From FEN-1322 sp041663425 (GTDB taxonomy: Bacteria > Omnitrophota > Gorgyraeia > 2-01-FULL-45-10): 40,427 nt of DNA. The stretch covers positions 1-40,427 of the forward strand of contig JBAYMS010000012.1 of assembly GCA_041663425.1 (NCBI GenBank). Direction: 5' to 3'. The notes under the pieces were generated by a model. It ran no database searches, was not told the DNA's origin, and was given only the letters and a program-made list of their open reading frames with translations. The position numbers and the translations under genes are program-made. Below, in pieces: positions 31,725 to 40,077 of this stretch; position 1 is the first letter of the stretch, and each line of letters begins with the position of its first letter.

Positions 31725-32234
31725 CTATATTTTTCTGCTGTCATATGCCCAGTGCAGTACGGCCTGACGCTGCTTAGGACGGCATTCTACATCTTTTATT
31801 TCACAATTTTTCCTGATTTGTGCGATATGTCTCTTTATCGCCTTCCATCTTTTTATCTGGAAAGCATCCTCTTCGGGAAGACGCCTGCCCATATAGTAAC
31901 GGCAATACCACTGGAACCATCCTCTCGGATCGTCGGGATATATCCAGCCTTTTTCACGCCATACGGAGAGAGGCTGGCTGGCATTCACTCCGAAATAATT
32001 AAGCTCCGGATCATGGCAGTTAGGATTGAGTTTGGCTTGTTTAAACCAGTCGGCAGGAAACTCTTTCCTGCAATCGGTCATGTATTTTCCGCCGAATATT
32101 CCTAAGGCGAGCATCTGTTTTGGGGTGAGCTCCGGTTTAAATTCCGGGTCAAAATTTTTCCCTGCCGGTTCCGTGACAACATACCGGAAATTTTTCTGCA
32201 TTTTGTCGTTAACTATTACCGTCTTCGGCTTCAT
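31725..32234 (-). CDS. Conserved protein of unknown function (169 aa)
   Basis: This soluble protein is rich in aromatic residues, with a central block GWIYPDDPRGWFQWYCRYYMGRRLPEEDAFQIKRWKAIKRHIAQIRKNC (about 97-145). It has five Cys and many Trp. It lacks a signal peptide or span. I recognise it only as a conserved hypothetical protein. It is directly followed, with no gap, by the M28 peptidase and preceded by the flavoprotein gene 21 bases upstream. Both flanking genes give no clear clue to its job. Confidence 0.75.
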   Translation of the reverse strand: MKPKTVIVNDKMQKNFRYVVTEPAGKNFDPEFKPELTPKQMLALGIFGGKYMTDCRKEFPADWFKQAKLNPNCHDPELNYFGVNASQPLSVWREKGWIYPDDPRGWFQWYCRYYMGRRLPEEDAFQIKRWKAIKRHIAQIRKNCEIKDVECRPKQRQAVLHWAYDSRKI

Positions 32235-32255
32235 AGGGAATAGTGCTATGTGAAA

Positions 32256-32828
32256 TTATGCTACTTTTTTACCAAGAGCTATCGCTTTCTGTCTTGCATC
32301 CTCTGACTTCTTTATATCGCCCGATTCACCCGCATTCGGGACAAGAAGAGATTCGAACTTCATGCCGCTGTAGTAAGCCGTTATCTTAAATGGCGCCTCC
32401 AGCTCTTTCATGCCGACCTCCTCATAAGCGCTCGCTATAAGCACAAGCGTTTTGCCTTTCAGGGGAGTTTTCATAGTCCCGGCCTTATTGTCCCATTTAT
32501 AAAGAGAGAACATCCGGTCAATGATAAGTTTAAGCTGCGCGCTCGGCCCGAAAAAATATAACGGTGTGGCCATAACGATCACATCCGCGATTGCCATTTT
32601 TGCCAGGACAAGCTTCGCCTCGTCGTCTATGGCACATTCATACTTCGGAAGGCTCTGGCATATCCTGCAGGATACGCAGCCGTTGGTCTTATATTTAAGA
32701 AACGCTGTCTGCACCACATCAACATCAGCTCCGGCTAAGATAGCTCCTTCGGTAAACCATTTGACGAGCGTCATAGTATTACCGTTTTTCTTTGGGCTGC
32801 CTGAAAGGACCAATATCTTCTTAGCCAC
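32256..32828 (-). CDS. Flavodoxin-like NAD(P)H/iron-sulfur flavoprotein
   Basis: The 190-residue protein has the FMN phosphate loop VLSGSPKKNGNTMTLV (about 6-21). The Cys pair NGCVSCRICQ (about 49-58) places it near iron-sulfur flavoproteins, where two to four Cys hold a 4Fe-4S cluster. ATPLYFFGPSAQLKLIIDRMFSLY is the flavin-isoalloxazine segment of the NADPH-dependent FMN reductase fold. It probably carries out electron transfer in the cytoplasm. Its start overlaps the der stop by 8 bases. Only three Cys are obvious (CVSCRIC plus a fourth at YEC), so cluster binding is likely but not certain. Confidence 0.85.
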   Translation of the reverse strand: MAKKILVLSGSPKKNGNTMTLVKWFTEGAILAGADVDVVQTAFLKYKTNGCVSCRICQSLPKYECAIDDEAKLVLAKMAIADVIVMATPLYFFGPSAQLKLIIDRMFSLYKWDNKAGTMKTPLKGKTLVLIASAYEEVGMKELEAPFKITAYYSGMKFESLLVPNAGESGDIKKSEDARQKAIALGKKVA

Positions 32829-34143
32829 GGGCTTTTTTCCTTTTCTCGAAACTTACACTGATCGGCATTCCTTCAAAATCACGGATCGAGCGTAAAAAAT
32901 TCTCGGTGTATCTCCTTAAGTTATCATTTGTCCCTCTGAGGGTTTTCATCCCCAGCACAAATACCGGCGGATTCACATTTTTCATTTTTAGATATTCAAA
33001 TTTTAACCGGCGGTTCCGGATTTCCGGAGAATTGTTCAGCTCTTTCAATATCTCCTCAAGCTCTGTTGTACCGAATGTCTTCCGGATCTTTTCATATAAA
33101 GGCAATATCAGATCAAGTGACGGAAGAATATTTCTCTTGGTCTTGCAGGATATAAATACCACGGGAAAATTCCTGATTGCATTCATCTTCTTTACAAGAA
33201 GCTCTTTATATTTTACGATATCGACACCTTTTACAAGATCCCACTTATTTATAGCTATAATAACAGCCTTGCCGTCTTTAATACAAAACTCTACCACACG
33301 CTCATCGTCTTCTCTTAATCCGTCGGAACTATCCACAATCACCACAGCAACATCACAGCGTTTTATCGCTTCCTTCGCCCGGACGCTTCCATAGAAATCG
33401 GCGGCGACTTCCAGTTTAGTATTGTGCCTGATCCCTGCCGTATCAATAAGACGGTAAGCCCGGCCTTTATATTCGAAATCGGTATCAAGAGCATCACGGG
33501 TAGTGCCGGCCATAGAATGGACTATCGCGCGCTCTTCATTTAAAATGGCGTTTAGATATGATGATTTCCCCACATTCGGCCGGCCGACGATCGCGACCTT
33601 AATAGCATCGGCTCTCTCAGCAGCATGAGCTTCCGGTTTTTCTATATTTTCAGCAACCTCGTCGAGCAATTTGTCTATTCCGATACCGTTAACGGCCGAG
33701 ACAGGATGAGGCTCACCCAGGCCAAGTTCAAAAAAATCAAGAGCCTTGGCATTCTGAGATCTATCGTCAACCTTATTAACCAGCAGATATATTTTTTTCG
33801 CGGTTTTCCTCAGCCTGTAAGCAAGTTCTCTGTCCTGATGCAATAAACCTGCCGCGCCGTCTGTAACAAAAAATATTACGTCAGCCTCTTCGATGGCCCT
33901 GTCCAGCTGTTTTAGGATAAGATCTGTAATATCATTACGCCTTAAGGCTTCGAAACCACCGGTATCAATTATTGTAAATTTTTTGCCGGAACGTTTAATA
34001 TCGGCATAAAGCCTGTCACGCGTAGTCCCGCTGGCAGACTCTACAATGGCATGCCTTGCGCCGACGATCCTGTTAAAAAGAGATGACTTACCGACATTTG
34101 GACGGCCAACAATCGCTATTTTAGGTAGGGGTTTATTCTGCAT
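32821..34143 (-). CDS. der: GTPase Der (EngA), ribosome assembly
   Basis: The 440-residue protein has two tandem G domains and a C-terminal KH-like domain. Domain 1 has IVGRPNVGKSSLFNRI (about 10-25), DTGGFE and NKVDD. Domain 2 has IVGRPNVGKSSYLNAI (about 186-201), DTAGIRHNTK and NKWDLV. The tail (LKFEYLKMKNVNPPVFVLGMKTLRGTNDNLRRYTENFLRSIRDFEGMPISVSFEKRKK) is the Der KH-like domain. It acts in 50S subunit maturation. The ATG is 7 bases after a TGCTATAAT box, so the mRNA is predicted to be leaderless or nearly so. Confidence 0.97.
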   Translation of the reverse strand: MQNKPLPKIAIVGRPNVGKSSLFNRIVGARHAIVESASGTTRDRLYADIKRSGKKFTIIDTGGFEALRRNDITDLILKQLDRAIEEADVIFFVTDGAAGLLHQDRELAYRLRKTAKKIYLLVNKVDDRSQNAKALDFFELGLGEPHPVSAVNGIGIDKLLDEVAENIEKPEAHAAERADAIKVAIVGRPNVGKSSYLNAILNEERAIVHSMAGTTRDALDTDFEYKGRAYRLIDTAGIRHNTKLEVAADFYGSVRAKEAIKRCDVAVVIVDSSDGLREDDERVVEFCIKDGKAVIIAINKWDLVKGVDIVKYKELLVKKMNAIRNFPVVFISCKTKRNILPSLDLILPLYEKIRKTFGTTELEEILKELNNSPEIRNRRLKFEYLKMKNVNPPVFVLGMKTLRGTNDNLRRYTENFLRSIRDFEGMPISVSFEKRKKARG

Positions 34144-34150
34144 AGGTTAT

Positions 34151-34159
34151 ATTATAGCA
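34151..34159 (-). promoter_or_regulatory. Extended -10 promoter of der
   Basis: The minus strand reads TGCTATAAT, with 7 bases to the der ATG. It sits just downstream of the bidirectional terminator at 34168-34196. Confidence 0.65.
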
Positions 34160-34167
34160 TAAAAACC

Positions 34168-34196
34168 AAAAATCCCTCTTTTAAAGAGGGATTTTT
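34168..34196 (-). terminator. Terminator after tRNA-Lys
   Basis: AAAATCCCTCTTT and its complement AAAGAGGGATTTT form a long hairpin with U-rich ends on both strands. It separates the rpsB-tsf-pyrH-frr/tRNA-Lys transcript from der. Confidence 0.85.
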
Positions 34197-34200
34197 GTAT

Positions 34201-34276
34201 TGGTGAGCCGCGCAGGACTCGAACCTGCCACAACCACATTAAAAGTGTGGTGCTCTACCTGATGAGCTAGCGGCCC
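34201..34276 (-). tRNA. tRNA-Lys(UUU)
   Basis: The 76-base tRNA has acceptor GGGCCGC/GCGGCTC with one G-U pair and encoded CCA (34203-34201). The anticodon stem is CCACA/TGTGG with loop CTTTTAA (anticodon UUU). The 3' end lies 4 bases from the terminator, and the 5' end is 23 bases after the frr stop. Confidence 0.97.
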
Positions 34277-34299
34277 AATAAAACATCTTTTAAACTAAA

Positions 34300-34857
34300 C
34301 TAACTGGTAACTTCTTTCTCTTTTGCTGCCAGCATCGTATCGATTTCTTTTACATACTTATCTGTAAGCTTCTGGATGTCGTCTTGCAATTTAAACTTTT
34401 CGTCTTCGGTTATAACTTTATCTTTTTCCGATTTTCTCGTATTTTCGACAGCCGCATGCCTGGCGGATCTTATCGAAACATGCCCGTCTTCGGCTATTTT
34501 TTTAAGAACTTTATTGAGCTCCTGACGGCGTTCCTGTGTAAGCGGCGGCATCGAAAGCCTGACAACTTTACCGTCATTTGTCGGGGCTATGCCAAGATCG
34601 GATTTAAGAATAGCTTTTTCTATCTCCGGCATTACAGCTTTATCCCACGGCTGAATCACTATAAGACGCGCTTCAGGTGTGGATACAGCAGCAAGTTGTT
34701 TTATCGGCGTCAGTGTCCCGAAATAGTCCACCTTCACATTGTCCAATATCGCAGTAGATGCCCTGCCCGTACGCACTGTGGAAAAATCTCTCTGTGTAGC
34801 CTCAACCGTTTTCTTCATCTTTGTTTCGGCATCGTGTAATATATCTTTTACTGTCAT
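34300..34857 (-). CDS. frr: Ribosome recycling factor
   Basis: The 185-residue protein has normal frr length and the two-domain helical form. It starts MTVKDILHDAETKMKKTVEATQRDFSTVRTGRASTAILDNVKVDYFG. The hinge region includes TPIKQLAAVSTPEARLIVIQPWDKAVMPEIEKAI. The C-terminal helix carries RRQELNKVLKKIAEDGHVSIRSARHAAVE. It splits post-termination ribosomes with EF-G. It follows pyrH by 11 bases in the classic rpsB-tsf-pyrH-frr order. Confidence 0.98.
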   Translation of the reverse strand: MTVKDILHDAETKMKKTVEATQRDFSTVRTGRASTAILDNVKVDYFGTLTPIKQLAAVSTPEARLIVIQPWDKAVMPEIEKAILKSDLGIAPTNDGKVVRLSMPPLTQERRQELNKVLKKIAEDGHVSIRSARHAAVENTRKSEKDKVITEDEKFKLQDDIQKLTDKYVKEIDTMLAAKEKEVTS

Positions 34858-34868
34858 AACGTCTCCTC

Positions 34869-35585
34869 TTATCCTTTTACGGTAGTCCCTATTTTTTCAC
34901 CCGTTATAACTCTTTTTATATTTCCTTCTTTAAGAAGGTTGAATACTATTATGGGCAGCTTGTTATCCATACAAAGGCTCGTCGCTGTGGTATCCATTAC
35001 CTTCAAGCCCTTCTTCAGAACATCGATATACCTTAAGGTATCAAACTTTGTAGCCTTCTTATCTTTCATAGGATCGGCAGAATATACACCGTCTACTTTA
35101 GTTGCTTTCAGAATTACCTCAGCGCCTATCTCTATCGCCCTGAGTGCCGCAGTAGTGTCTGTCGTAAAATACGGGTTGCCTGTTCCTCCGACAAATATGA
35201 TTACCCTTCCCTTTTCCAAATGCCTGATCGCGCGGCGGCGAATAAATGGTTCAGCCAGCTGCTGCATAGCTATTGCTGTCTGGACACGGGTAAATACACC
35301 GATCTTTTCAAGAGCATCCTGCAAAGCAAGCCCGTTTATAACTGTAGCGAGCATGCCCATATAATCAGCATTAACCCTGTCAATACCTCTGGCACTGGCA
35401 GCTTCGCCTCTGAAAATATTACCACCGCCTATAACTATGGCGACTTCGACGCCAAGCTTCCTGACCTCTTTTATCTGCTTTGCTATAGAGGCAGTGATAT
35501 CATAATCAATTCCGTAACCCCAGCGACCCTGCAATGCTTCACCGCTAAGTTTAAGGACAACTCTTTTAAAGGCTGATTTTGTCAT
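34869..35585 (-). CDS. pyrH: UMP kinase
   Basis: The 238-residue amino-acid-kinase-fold enzyme phosphorylates UMP to UDP. Motifs are VVLKLSGEALQG (about 9-20), VIGGGNIFRG, DRVNADYMGMLATVINGLALQD and GGTGNPYFTTDTTAALRAIEIGAEVILKATKVDGVYSADP. Length and order are normal. It lies 5 bases after tsf. Confidence 0.98.
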   Translation of the reverse strand: MTKSAFKRVVLKLSGEALQGRWGYGIDYDITASIAKQIKEVRKLGVEVAIVIGGGNIFRGEAASARGIDRVNADYMGMLATVINGLALQDALEKIGVFTRVQTAIAMQQLAEPFIRRRAIRHLEKGRVIIFVGGTGNPYFTTDTTAALRAIEIGAEVILKATKVDGVYSADPMKDKKATKFDTLRYIDVLKKGLKVMDTTATSLCMDNKLPIIVFNLLKEGNIKRVITGEKIGTTVKG

Positions 35586-35590
35586 GTATT

Positions 35591-36175
35591 CTACAACTCT
35601 TCCCCTACCTGGAACCTGACAAATCTGCGAACTATAATATTTTCACCTATCGTGCCCACTTTAGCCGCTACCACATCTTTAACTTTCATGCTCGGATCTT
35701 TAACAAACGGCTGTTCTAAAAGGCATGCGTCTTCATAAAATTTAGCAAGCTTACCTTCTATGATCTTCTCGGCAGCCTGTGCGGGCTTCCCAACGAGTTG
35801 TGCCTTTATTATCTCGGTCTCTTTCTGCACTGCAGATTCCGGGACATCTTCTTTATTGACATAAACAGGATTTGACGCCGCAACCTGCATCGCCAGGTTC
35901 TTTACGAAAGTCTTAAAATCATCGTTTCTCGCTACGAAATCGGATTCACAGTCTACCTCGATCAATACTCCAAGTTTACCGCCCTGATGAATGTAAGTTT
36001 CGATCCGGCCTTCCTTGGTCTGCCTGCCGACTTTCTTCGTAGCAAGCGCTATTCCGCGCTTCCTTAATATCTCTATAGCTTTATCTACATCGCCGTTCGA
36101 CTCTTTGAGAGCCTTTTTACAATCTACAACTCCGGCGTTTGTCTTTTCCCTTAACTTTTTAATTGCATCTATCAT
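35591..36175 (-). CDS. tsf: Elongation factor Ts, short form
   Basis: At 194 residues this is the short EF-Ts type, as in Thermus, lacking the coiled-coil insert and second core repeat of the E. coli form (about 280). It has the UBA domain MIDAIKKLREKTNAGVVDCKKALKESNGDVDKAIEILRKRGI and the EF-Tu-contacting TDFV-like stretch CESDFVARNDDFKTFVKNLA (about 83-95). The catalytic Phe is in ESDFVARN. It regenerates EF-Tu-GTP. It lies 18 bases after rpsB. Confidence 0.97.
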   Translation of the reverse strand: MIDAIKKLREKTNAGVVDCKKALKESNGDVDKAIEILRKRGIALATKKVGRQTKEGRIETYIHQGGKLGVLIEVDCESDFVARNDDFKTFVKNLAMQVAASNPVYVNKEDVPESAVQKETEIIKAQLVGKPAQAAEKIIEGKLAKFYEDACLLEQPFVKDPSMKVKDVVAAKVGTIGENIIVRRFVRFQVGEEL

Positions 36176-36193
36176 TTTTTCCCTCTCTTATCC

Positions 36194-37060
36194 TTATTTC
36201 ACTTTTTTCTTTCTCTTTATCGGAACATCCTTAGGGAGAGCTTCGTCTTCTTTGAGTTTAATATCACCGGCTACCAGCTCCTCCACCTTCTCATCAATAA
36301 CCTTTATCTCTTCTCCGGCTTCTTCCGCTGCTTCTTCCTCAGCCTCTTTTTTCGCTTTTGCTTCGCTTGCCGCAAACGCTTTCTTGCCGCCTGCGATGCA
36401 TTCGGAGATAGTGCTCGTTACGAGCTTTATAGACCTTATAGCATCGTCATTGCCGGGAATAACATACTGGATAACGTCGGGGTTCGAATTGGTATCAACG
36501 AGCGCCACAACCGGGATCTTAAGTATGTTCGCTTCTTTTACCGCTATATCTTCTTTTTTAGCATCAATGACGAACATAGCCTTCGGCAGCTTTTCCATTG
36601 CCCTGACGCCTTCGAGATTCTTATTAAGTTTATACATTTCTTTGGTAAGCTTTGAGGCTTCCTTCTTTGAAAGCTTAGCCATGGTGCCGTCTTCTTTTAT
36701 TCTCTCAAGCTCTTCCAGGCGCCTGAGACTCTTCTTAAGTGTCTGGAAATTGGTAAGCATACCGCCAAGCCATCTCTGATTAACATAAAACATGCCGCAC
36801 TTGGAAGCTTCTTCTTTTATAATATCCTGAGCTTGTTTCTTTGTACCGACAAACAGAATGTTCTGCCCGGCCCCTGCAACACTTTTAAGAAAGTCGCAAG
36901 CCTTAGCAATAGCGTTTTCCGTCTTCTCGAGATCGATTATATAGATGCCGTTCTTCTGGCCAAATATATACTTCTTCATTTTAGGGTTCCATCTCTTCGT
37001 CTCGTGACCGAAGTGGACCCCCGCTTCCAACAGATTCTTCATCAATGTTGATTCTACCAT
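36194..37060 (-). CDS. rpsB: 30S ribosomal protein S2 with C-terminal charged extension
   Basis: The 288-residue S2 contains MKNLLEAGVHFGHETKRWNPKMKKYIFGQKNGIYIIDLEKT, NILFVGTKKQAQDIIKEEA and YVNQRWLGGMLTNFQTL, with C-terminal GRCIAGGKKAF-like ECIAGGKKAFAASE. A tail of about 60 residues (KAKKEAEEEAAEEAGEEIKVIDEKVEEL...KRKKKVK) exceeds the usual length. An AAGGAGGG site lies about 14 bases before the ATG. A 5-codon reading frame (MVIVW, stop) begins 4 bases after it and overlaps the rpsB start, so coupled re-initiation is possible. Confidence 0.97.
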   Translation of the reverse strand: MVESTLMKNLLEAGVHFGHETKRWNPKMKKYIFGQKNGIYIIDLEKTENAIAKACDFLKSVAGAGQNILFVGTKKQAQDIIKEEASKCGMFYVNQRWLGGMLTNFQTLKKSLRRLEELERIKEDGTMAKLSKKEASKLTKEMYKLNKNLEGVRAMEKLPKAMFVIDAKKEDIAVKEANILKIPVVALVDTNSNPDVIQYVIPGNDDAIRSIKLVTSTISECIAGGKKAFAASEAKAKKEAEEEAAEEAGEEIKVIDEKVEELVAGDIKLKEDEALPKDVPIKRKKKVK

Positions 37061-37083
37061 ACTATTACCATTACCCTCCTTGG

Positions 37084-37111
37084 CTCAAAATTTTTCAGAG
37101 GAAATTTTGAG
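37084..37111 (-). promoter_or_regulatory. Stem-loop in the rpsB leader
   Basis: CTCAAAATTT pairs with AAATTTTGAG, ten base pairs with an 8-base loop, just upstream of the rpsB ribosome site. It has no U-run so it is not a terminator. It may be an S2 autoregulation element, as occurs in other rpsB leaders; no known motif was matched. Confidence 0.4.
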
Positions 37112-37179
37112 TTTCACCTGCAATTTGGAATGCTCGGATTTCGCTCTGCCAAAATACGGGCCATATTTTTGAGTAGTAT

Positions 37180-37208
37180 ATTATATGATGTAAGCGCTTT
37201 TTTTGCAA
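37180..37208 (-). promoter_or_regulatory. Promoter of rpsB-tsf-pyrH-frr
   Basis: The minus strand has TTGCAA (37208-37203), a 17-base spacer and TATAAT (37185-37180). The resulting leader is about 115 bases long and contains the 37084-37111 stem-loop. Confidence 0.75.
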
Positions 37209-37215
37209 TACCTTT

Positions 37216-39027
37216 TTAGGTCTTGAACTGCATATCGTAAAGGCGCTTATAAAGCCCATCTTTATGGAGAAGTTCCTCGTGGGAACCTTTGGCAACTACC
37301 TTGCCAAGGTCAAGAACATAGATCGTTGAAGCATGTTTGATGGTGCTTAAACGGTGGGCAATGACAAATACGGTCCTGCCTTTCATCATCCTGTCTATGG
37401 CTTCCTGTACAAGTATCTCCGACTCAGTATCCAGCTGCGAAGTGGCCTCATCCAGTATAAGGATGGGCGGATCTTTAAATACGGCCCTGGCTATGGCAAG
37501 GCGCTGTTTCTCACCGCCTGAAAGCCTGAAGCCCCGCTCTCCCACTACGGTATCATAACCCTTGGGCATCCTCATTATAAAGTCGTGCGCATTGGCTATG
37601 CGTGCAGCTTTTATTATATCGTCTTTAGTATAAGAACTGGATCCATAAGCTATGTTAGCCGCTACGGTATCATTAAATAATATCGTCTCCTGAGTAACTA
37701 TGCCTATCTGCTCCATCAAAGATTTAATGGTGCAGTCGCGTATATCTATTCCGTCTACAGTGACGCGCCCTGAACTTACATCATAAAATCTCGGAACAAG
37801 GTTAACCAAAGTGGTTTTACCAACACCGCTCGGCCCCACAAAAGCAGCCACAGAGCCTACAGGCACTTCCAGGTTTATATCTTTAAATATATCCTTGGAA
37901 TCATATTTAAACGAGACATTTTCAAACCGGACCCCGGAATGTATCTTAGGCAGAATTACCGCGCCGGGCTTTTCTGAAACGGATGATTTAGCGTCGAGAG
38001 TTTCAAATATTCTCTCGGCGGCAGCCATCGCCTGCTGATTTATAGTGTAAACATTGGTAAGGCGTTTTATCGGCTTCATCACAGATAGGATAGCCACTAA
38101 AAATGTTATGAACGCACCGGCCGAAAGAGCTCCGGATATTATTTCTTTTGCCGCTACCCAGAGTATTATGGCAACGCAGACTATACCCACAAAATCGGTG
38201 ATAGGGCTTACCACCGTCATTCTCTTTACCTGTTTCATTGTAAGCTTGTAAAGGCTCTGATTCTGGTCCGCAAATTTTTTGGCTTCATAATTTTCCATGG
38301 AGAAAGCTTTAACTACCCTGATACCTGAGATCGTCTCATGCAGCGTAGTCGTAACCTCGCCCATCTTTTCCTGCGATTGTCTCGATATAGATTTGAGGCG
38401 TTTCCCGATCTTTGCTACCGGATATATAACAAGCAGAAACAGCAGTAAGCTTATCCCGATCAAAACCCACGATATAGAGAAATATACCTTAACCATCAGA
38501 AGAAGGGTTATATACACAACAAGCTGAATAGGCTGATAGAATAGGTCTGTTAGTCCCGTCGACACAGAATCCCTTATTATAGCGGCATCGTAAGTTATGC
38601 GGGACATCAGCTTTCCCGTAGCATTTTTGGAGTAAAAATCCATGGAGAGCGTCAGAAGTTTTTTATAAATGATATTTTTAACATCCCGGATAACAAGCTG
38701 AGCAACATCGTTCATAAGGTAAGTCTGACAGAATTCAAAGAAGTTTTTCAGTAGCCATAGCACTATGACGATCAATATCATAGAATTCAGTAACTGTAAT
38801 GGTGTTAATGAGTTAGCGAGATTTACAAGGTCTTGCAGCACCTGCGGCAGAACTACACCCTGCGGCACAACTATCTTCTTGCCCGTTATTATATTGTCAA
38901 CGAGCGGTATTATCATACCCAAGGATACGCCGCTGAATGCGGATGACGCTATCATGCATATAACTGCCATTCCCAGCACCCAGGAATGCGGAAAAACGAA
39001 TTTTATCAGTCTTTTATAGTTTTTCAT
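37216..39027 (-). CDS. MsbA-like ABC exporter (lipid A-core flippase type)
   Basis: The 603-residue half-transporter fuses a six-span type IV exporter domain (about 1-330) to an ATPase. Spans begin SWVLGMAVICMIASSAFSGVSLGMIIPLV. The ATPase has Walker A FVGPSGVGKTTLVNL, Q-loop IGIVTQETILF, signature RLSGGEKQRLAIARAV, Walker B ILILDEATSQLD and H-loop FVIAHRLSTI. The domain layout and the neighbouring lpxB support MsbA function, moving lipid A-core across the inner membrane. The ATG is 8 bases after a TATAAT, so the mRNA may be leaderless. Other exporters of this class cannot be excluded. Confidence 0.9.
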   Translation of the reverse strand: MKNYKRLIKFVFPHSWVLGMAVICMIASSAFSGVSLGMIIPLVDNIITGKKIVVPQGVVLPQVLQDLVNLANSLTPLQLLNSMILIVIVLWLLKNFFEFCQTYLMNDVAQLVIRDVKNIIYKKLLTLSMDFYSKNATGKLMSRITYDAAIIRDSVSTGLTDLFYQPIQLVVYITLLLMVKVYFSISWVLIGISLLLFLLVIYPVAKIGKRLKSISRQSQEKMGEVTTTLHETISGIRVVKAFSMENYEAKKFADQNQSLYKLTMKQVKRMTVVSPITDFVGIVCVAIILWVAAKEIISGALSAGAFITFLVAILSVMKPIKRLTNVYTINQQAMAAAERIFETLDAKSSVSEKPGAVILPKIHSGVRFENVSFKYDSKDIFKDINLEVPVGSVAAFVGPSGVGKTTLVNLVPRFYDVSSGRVTVDGIDIRDCTIKSLMEQIGIVTQETILFNDTVAANIAYGSSSYTKDDIIKAARIANAHDFIMRMPKGYDTVVGERGFRLSGGEKQRLAIARAVFKDPPILILDEATSQLDTESEILVQEAIDRMMKGRTVFVIAHRLSTIKHASTIYVLDLGKVVAKGSHEELLHKDGLYKRLYDMQFKT

Positions 39028-39035
39028 AAATTCGC

Positions 39036-39041
39036 ATTATA
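39036..39041 (-). promoter_or_regulatory. Possible -10 of the MsbA-like gene
   Basis: The minus strand TATAAT lies 8 bases before the ATG at 39027; no good -35 is seen. If used, transcription starts at or next to the start codon. Confidence 0.4.
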
Positions 39042-39080
39042 TTATCACAGCACCAGGGCTTTGTCGAGGGCAAAGTTAGC

Positions 39081-39109
39081 TTGCGTATGGCCTTATTTAA
39101 TGCTATAAT
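39081..39109 (+). promoter_or_regulatory. Promoter of the Gfo/Idh/MocA-lpxB genes
   Basis: On the plus strand TTGCGT (39081-39086) is followed by a 17-base spacer ending TGC and TATAAT (39104-39109), so it has both a -35 and an extended -10. The leader includes GGAG before the ATG at 39136. Confidence 0.75.
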
Positions 39110-39135
39110 TTTAATTCAAAATACCGGAGATCTGA

Positions 39136-40065
39136 ATGGAAAAATTACGAGTAGGCGTTATCGGAACGGGCAGGCTAGGCACGTTCCACTCTAAAGTATA
39201 TTCAAGGCTTACAAAACACGTTAAATTCGTAGGGGTATGCGACTGCAATATAGAGCGGGCCCTTGAAGTAGGTAAAAAATACCATACTGCCAGTTATTCC
39301 GACTATGAAGACCTTTTTGACAAAGTAGACGCCGTAAGCATAGCAGTTCCCACAAGCCTGCACTACAACATCGCCAAAGAATTTTTAAACCACAACATAC
39401 ACGTCTTAATAGAGAAACCCATAACAAAAACATTGTCTGAGGCAGATGAGCTTATAGAAATAGCTAAATCAAAAAACCTGATAATACAGGTCGGACATAT
39501 CGAAAGGTTTAATTCTGCAGTTCTGGCCATAGAACCTTATCTCAAAAAACCCAAATTTATAGAATGCCAGAGGCTTGGTCCGTTCTACAAGAGAGTCGAT
39601 GACGTCGGAGTTGTTTTGGATCTTATGATCCACGACATCGACATAGTGCTGGGGCTTATGAAACAGGACGTAACTCATATAGAAGCCGTCGGTTTAAGCA
39701 CGATCTCCGATTTTGAAGATGTTGCGAATGTCAGGCTCACCTTCCAGGACGGCACTATCGCAGATATTACCGCAAGCCGCGTCACAAAAGATGTGGTCCG
39801 CAAGATGCGCATATTCCAGGAAGACTCATACGTCTCTTTGGATTACGTTACACAGGAGGCGGCGGTATTCAAAAAAACTGAAGATAAAATAATTAAAGAA
39901 AAAATAAAGATAAAGAAAAAAGAACCTCTTAAAAAAGAACTTAAATCTTTCATTGAATGCGTAAAAACAAATAAAAAACCTATCGTCTCCGGCGTAGAAG
40001 GAAGACGCGCCCTGCAAGTGGCGCTCGAAATAGTTGAAAAAATAACTCCTTCCGCGCACAAATAA
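39136..40065 (+). CDS. Gfo/Idh/MocA-family oxidoreductase next to lpxB
   Basis: The 309-residue NAD(P)-dependent sugar oxidoreductase has a Rossmann fold with VGVIGTGRLGTFHSKVY (about 6-22). The catalytic-site EKPIT loop is HVLIEKPITKTLSEAD (Lys about 96). A later MIHDIDIVLGLM carries the His/Asp seen in the family, followed by the large C-terminal sheet. Such genes often lie between lpxA and lpxB; GnnA of that group oxidises UDP-GlcNAc at C3 for lipid A with 2,3-diamino sugars. A partner aminotransferase (GnnB) is not in the window, so this role is a hypothesis. It ends 12 bases before lpxB. Confidence 0.88.
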   Translation: MEKLRVGVIGTGRLGTFHSKVYSRLTKHVKFVGVCDCNIERALEVGKKYHTASYSDYEDLFDKVDAVSIAVPTSLHYNIAKEFLNHNIHVLIEKPITKTLSEADELIEIAKSKNLIIQVGHIERFNSAVLAIEPYLKKPKFIECQRLGPFYKRVDDVGVVLDLMIHDIDIVLGLMKQDVTHIEAVGLSTISDFEDVANVRLTFQDGTIADITASRVTKDVVRKMRIFQEDSYVSLDYVTQEAAVFKKTEDKIIKEKIKIKKKEPLKKELKSFIECVKTNKKPIVSGVEGRRALQVALEIVEKITPSAHK

Positions 40066-40077
40066 TCCGATACCGCC

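Noticed and set aside
36015..36779. 254-codon plus-strand frame rich in Ser, Phe and Ala
   Set aside because: It is antisense to tsf and rpsB, whose family matches are certain; its composition is that of a shadow frame.
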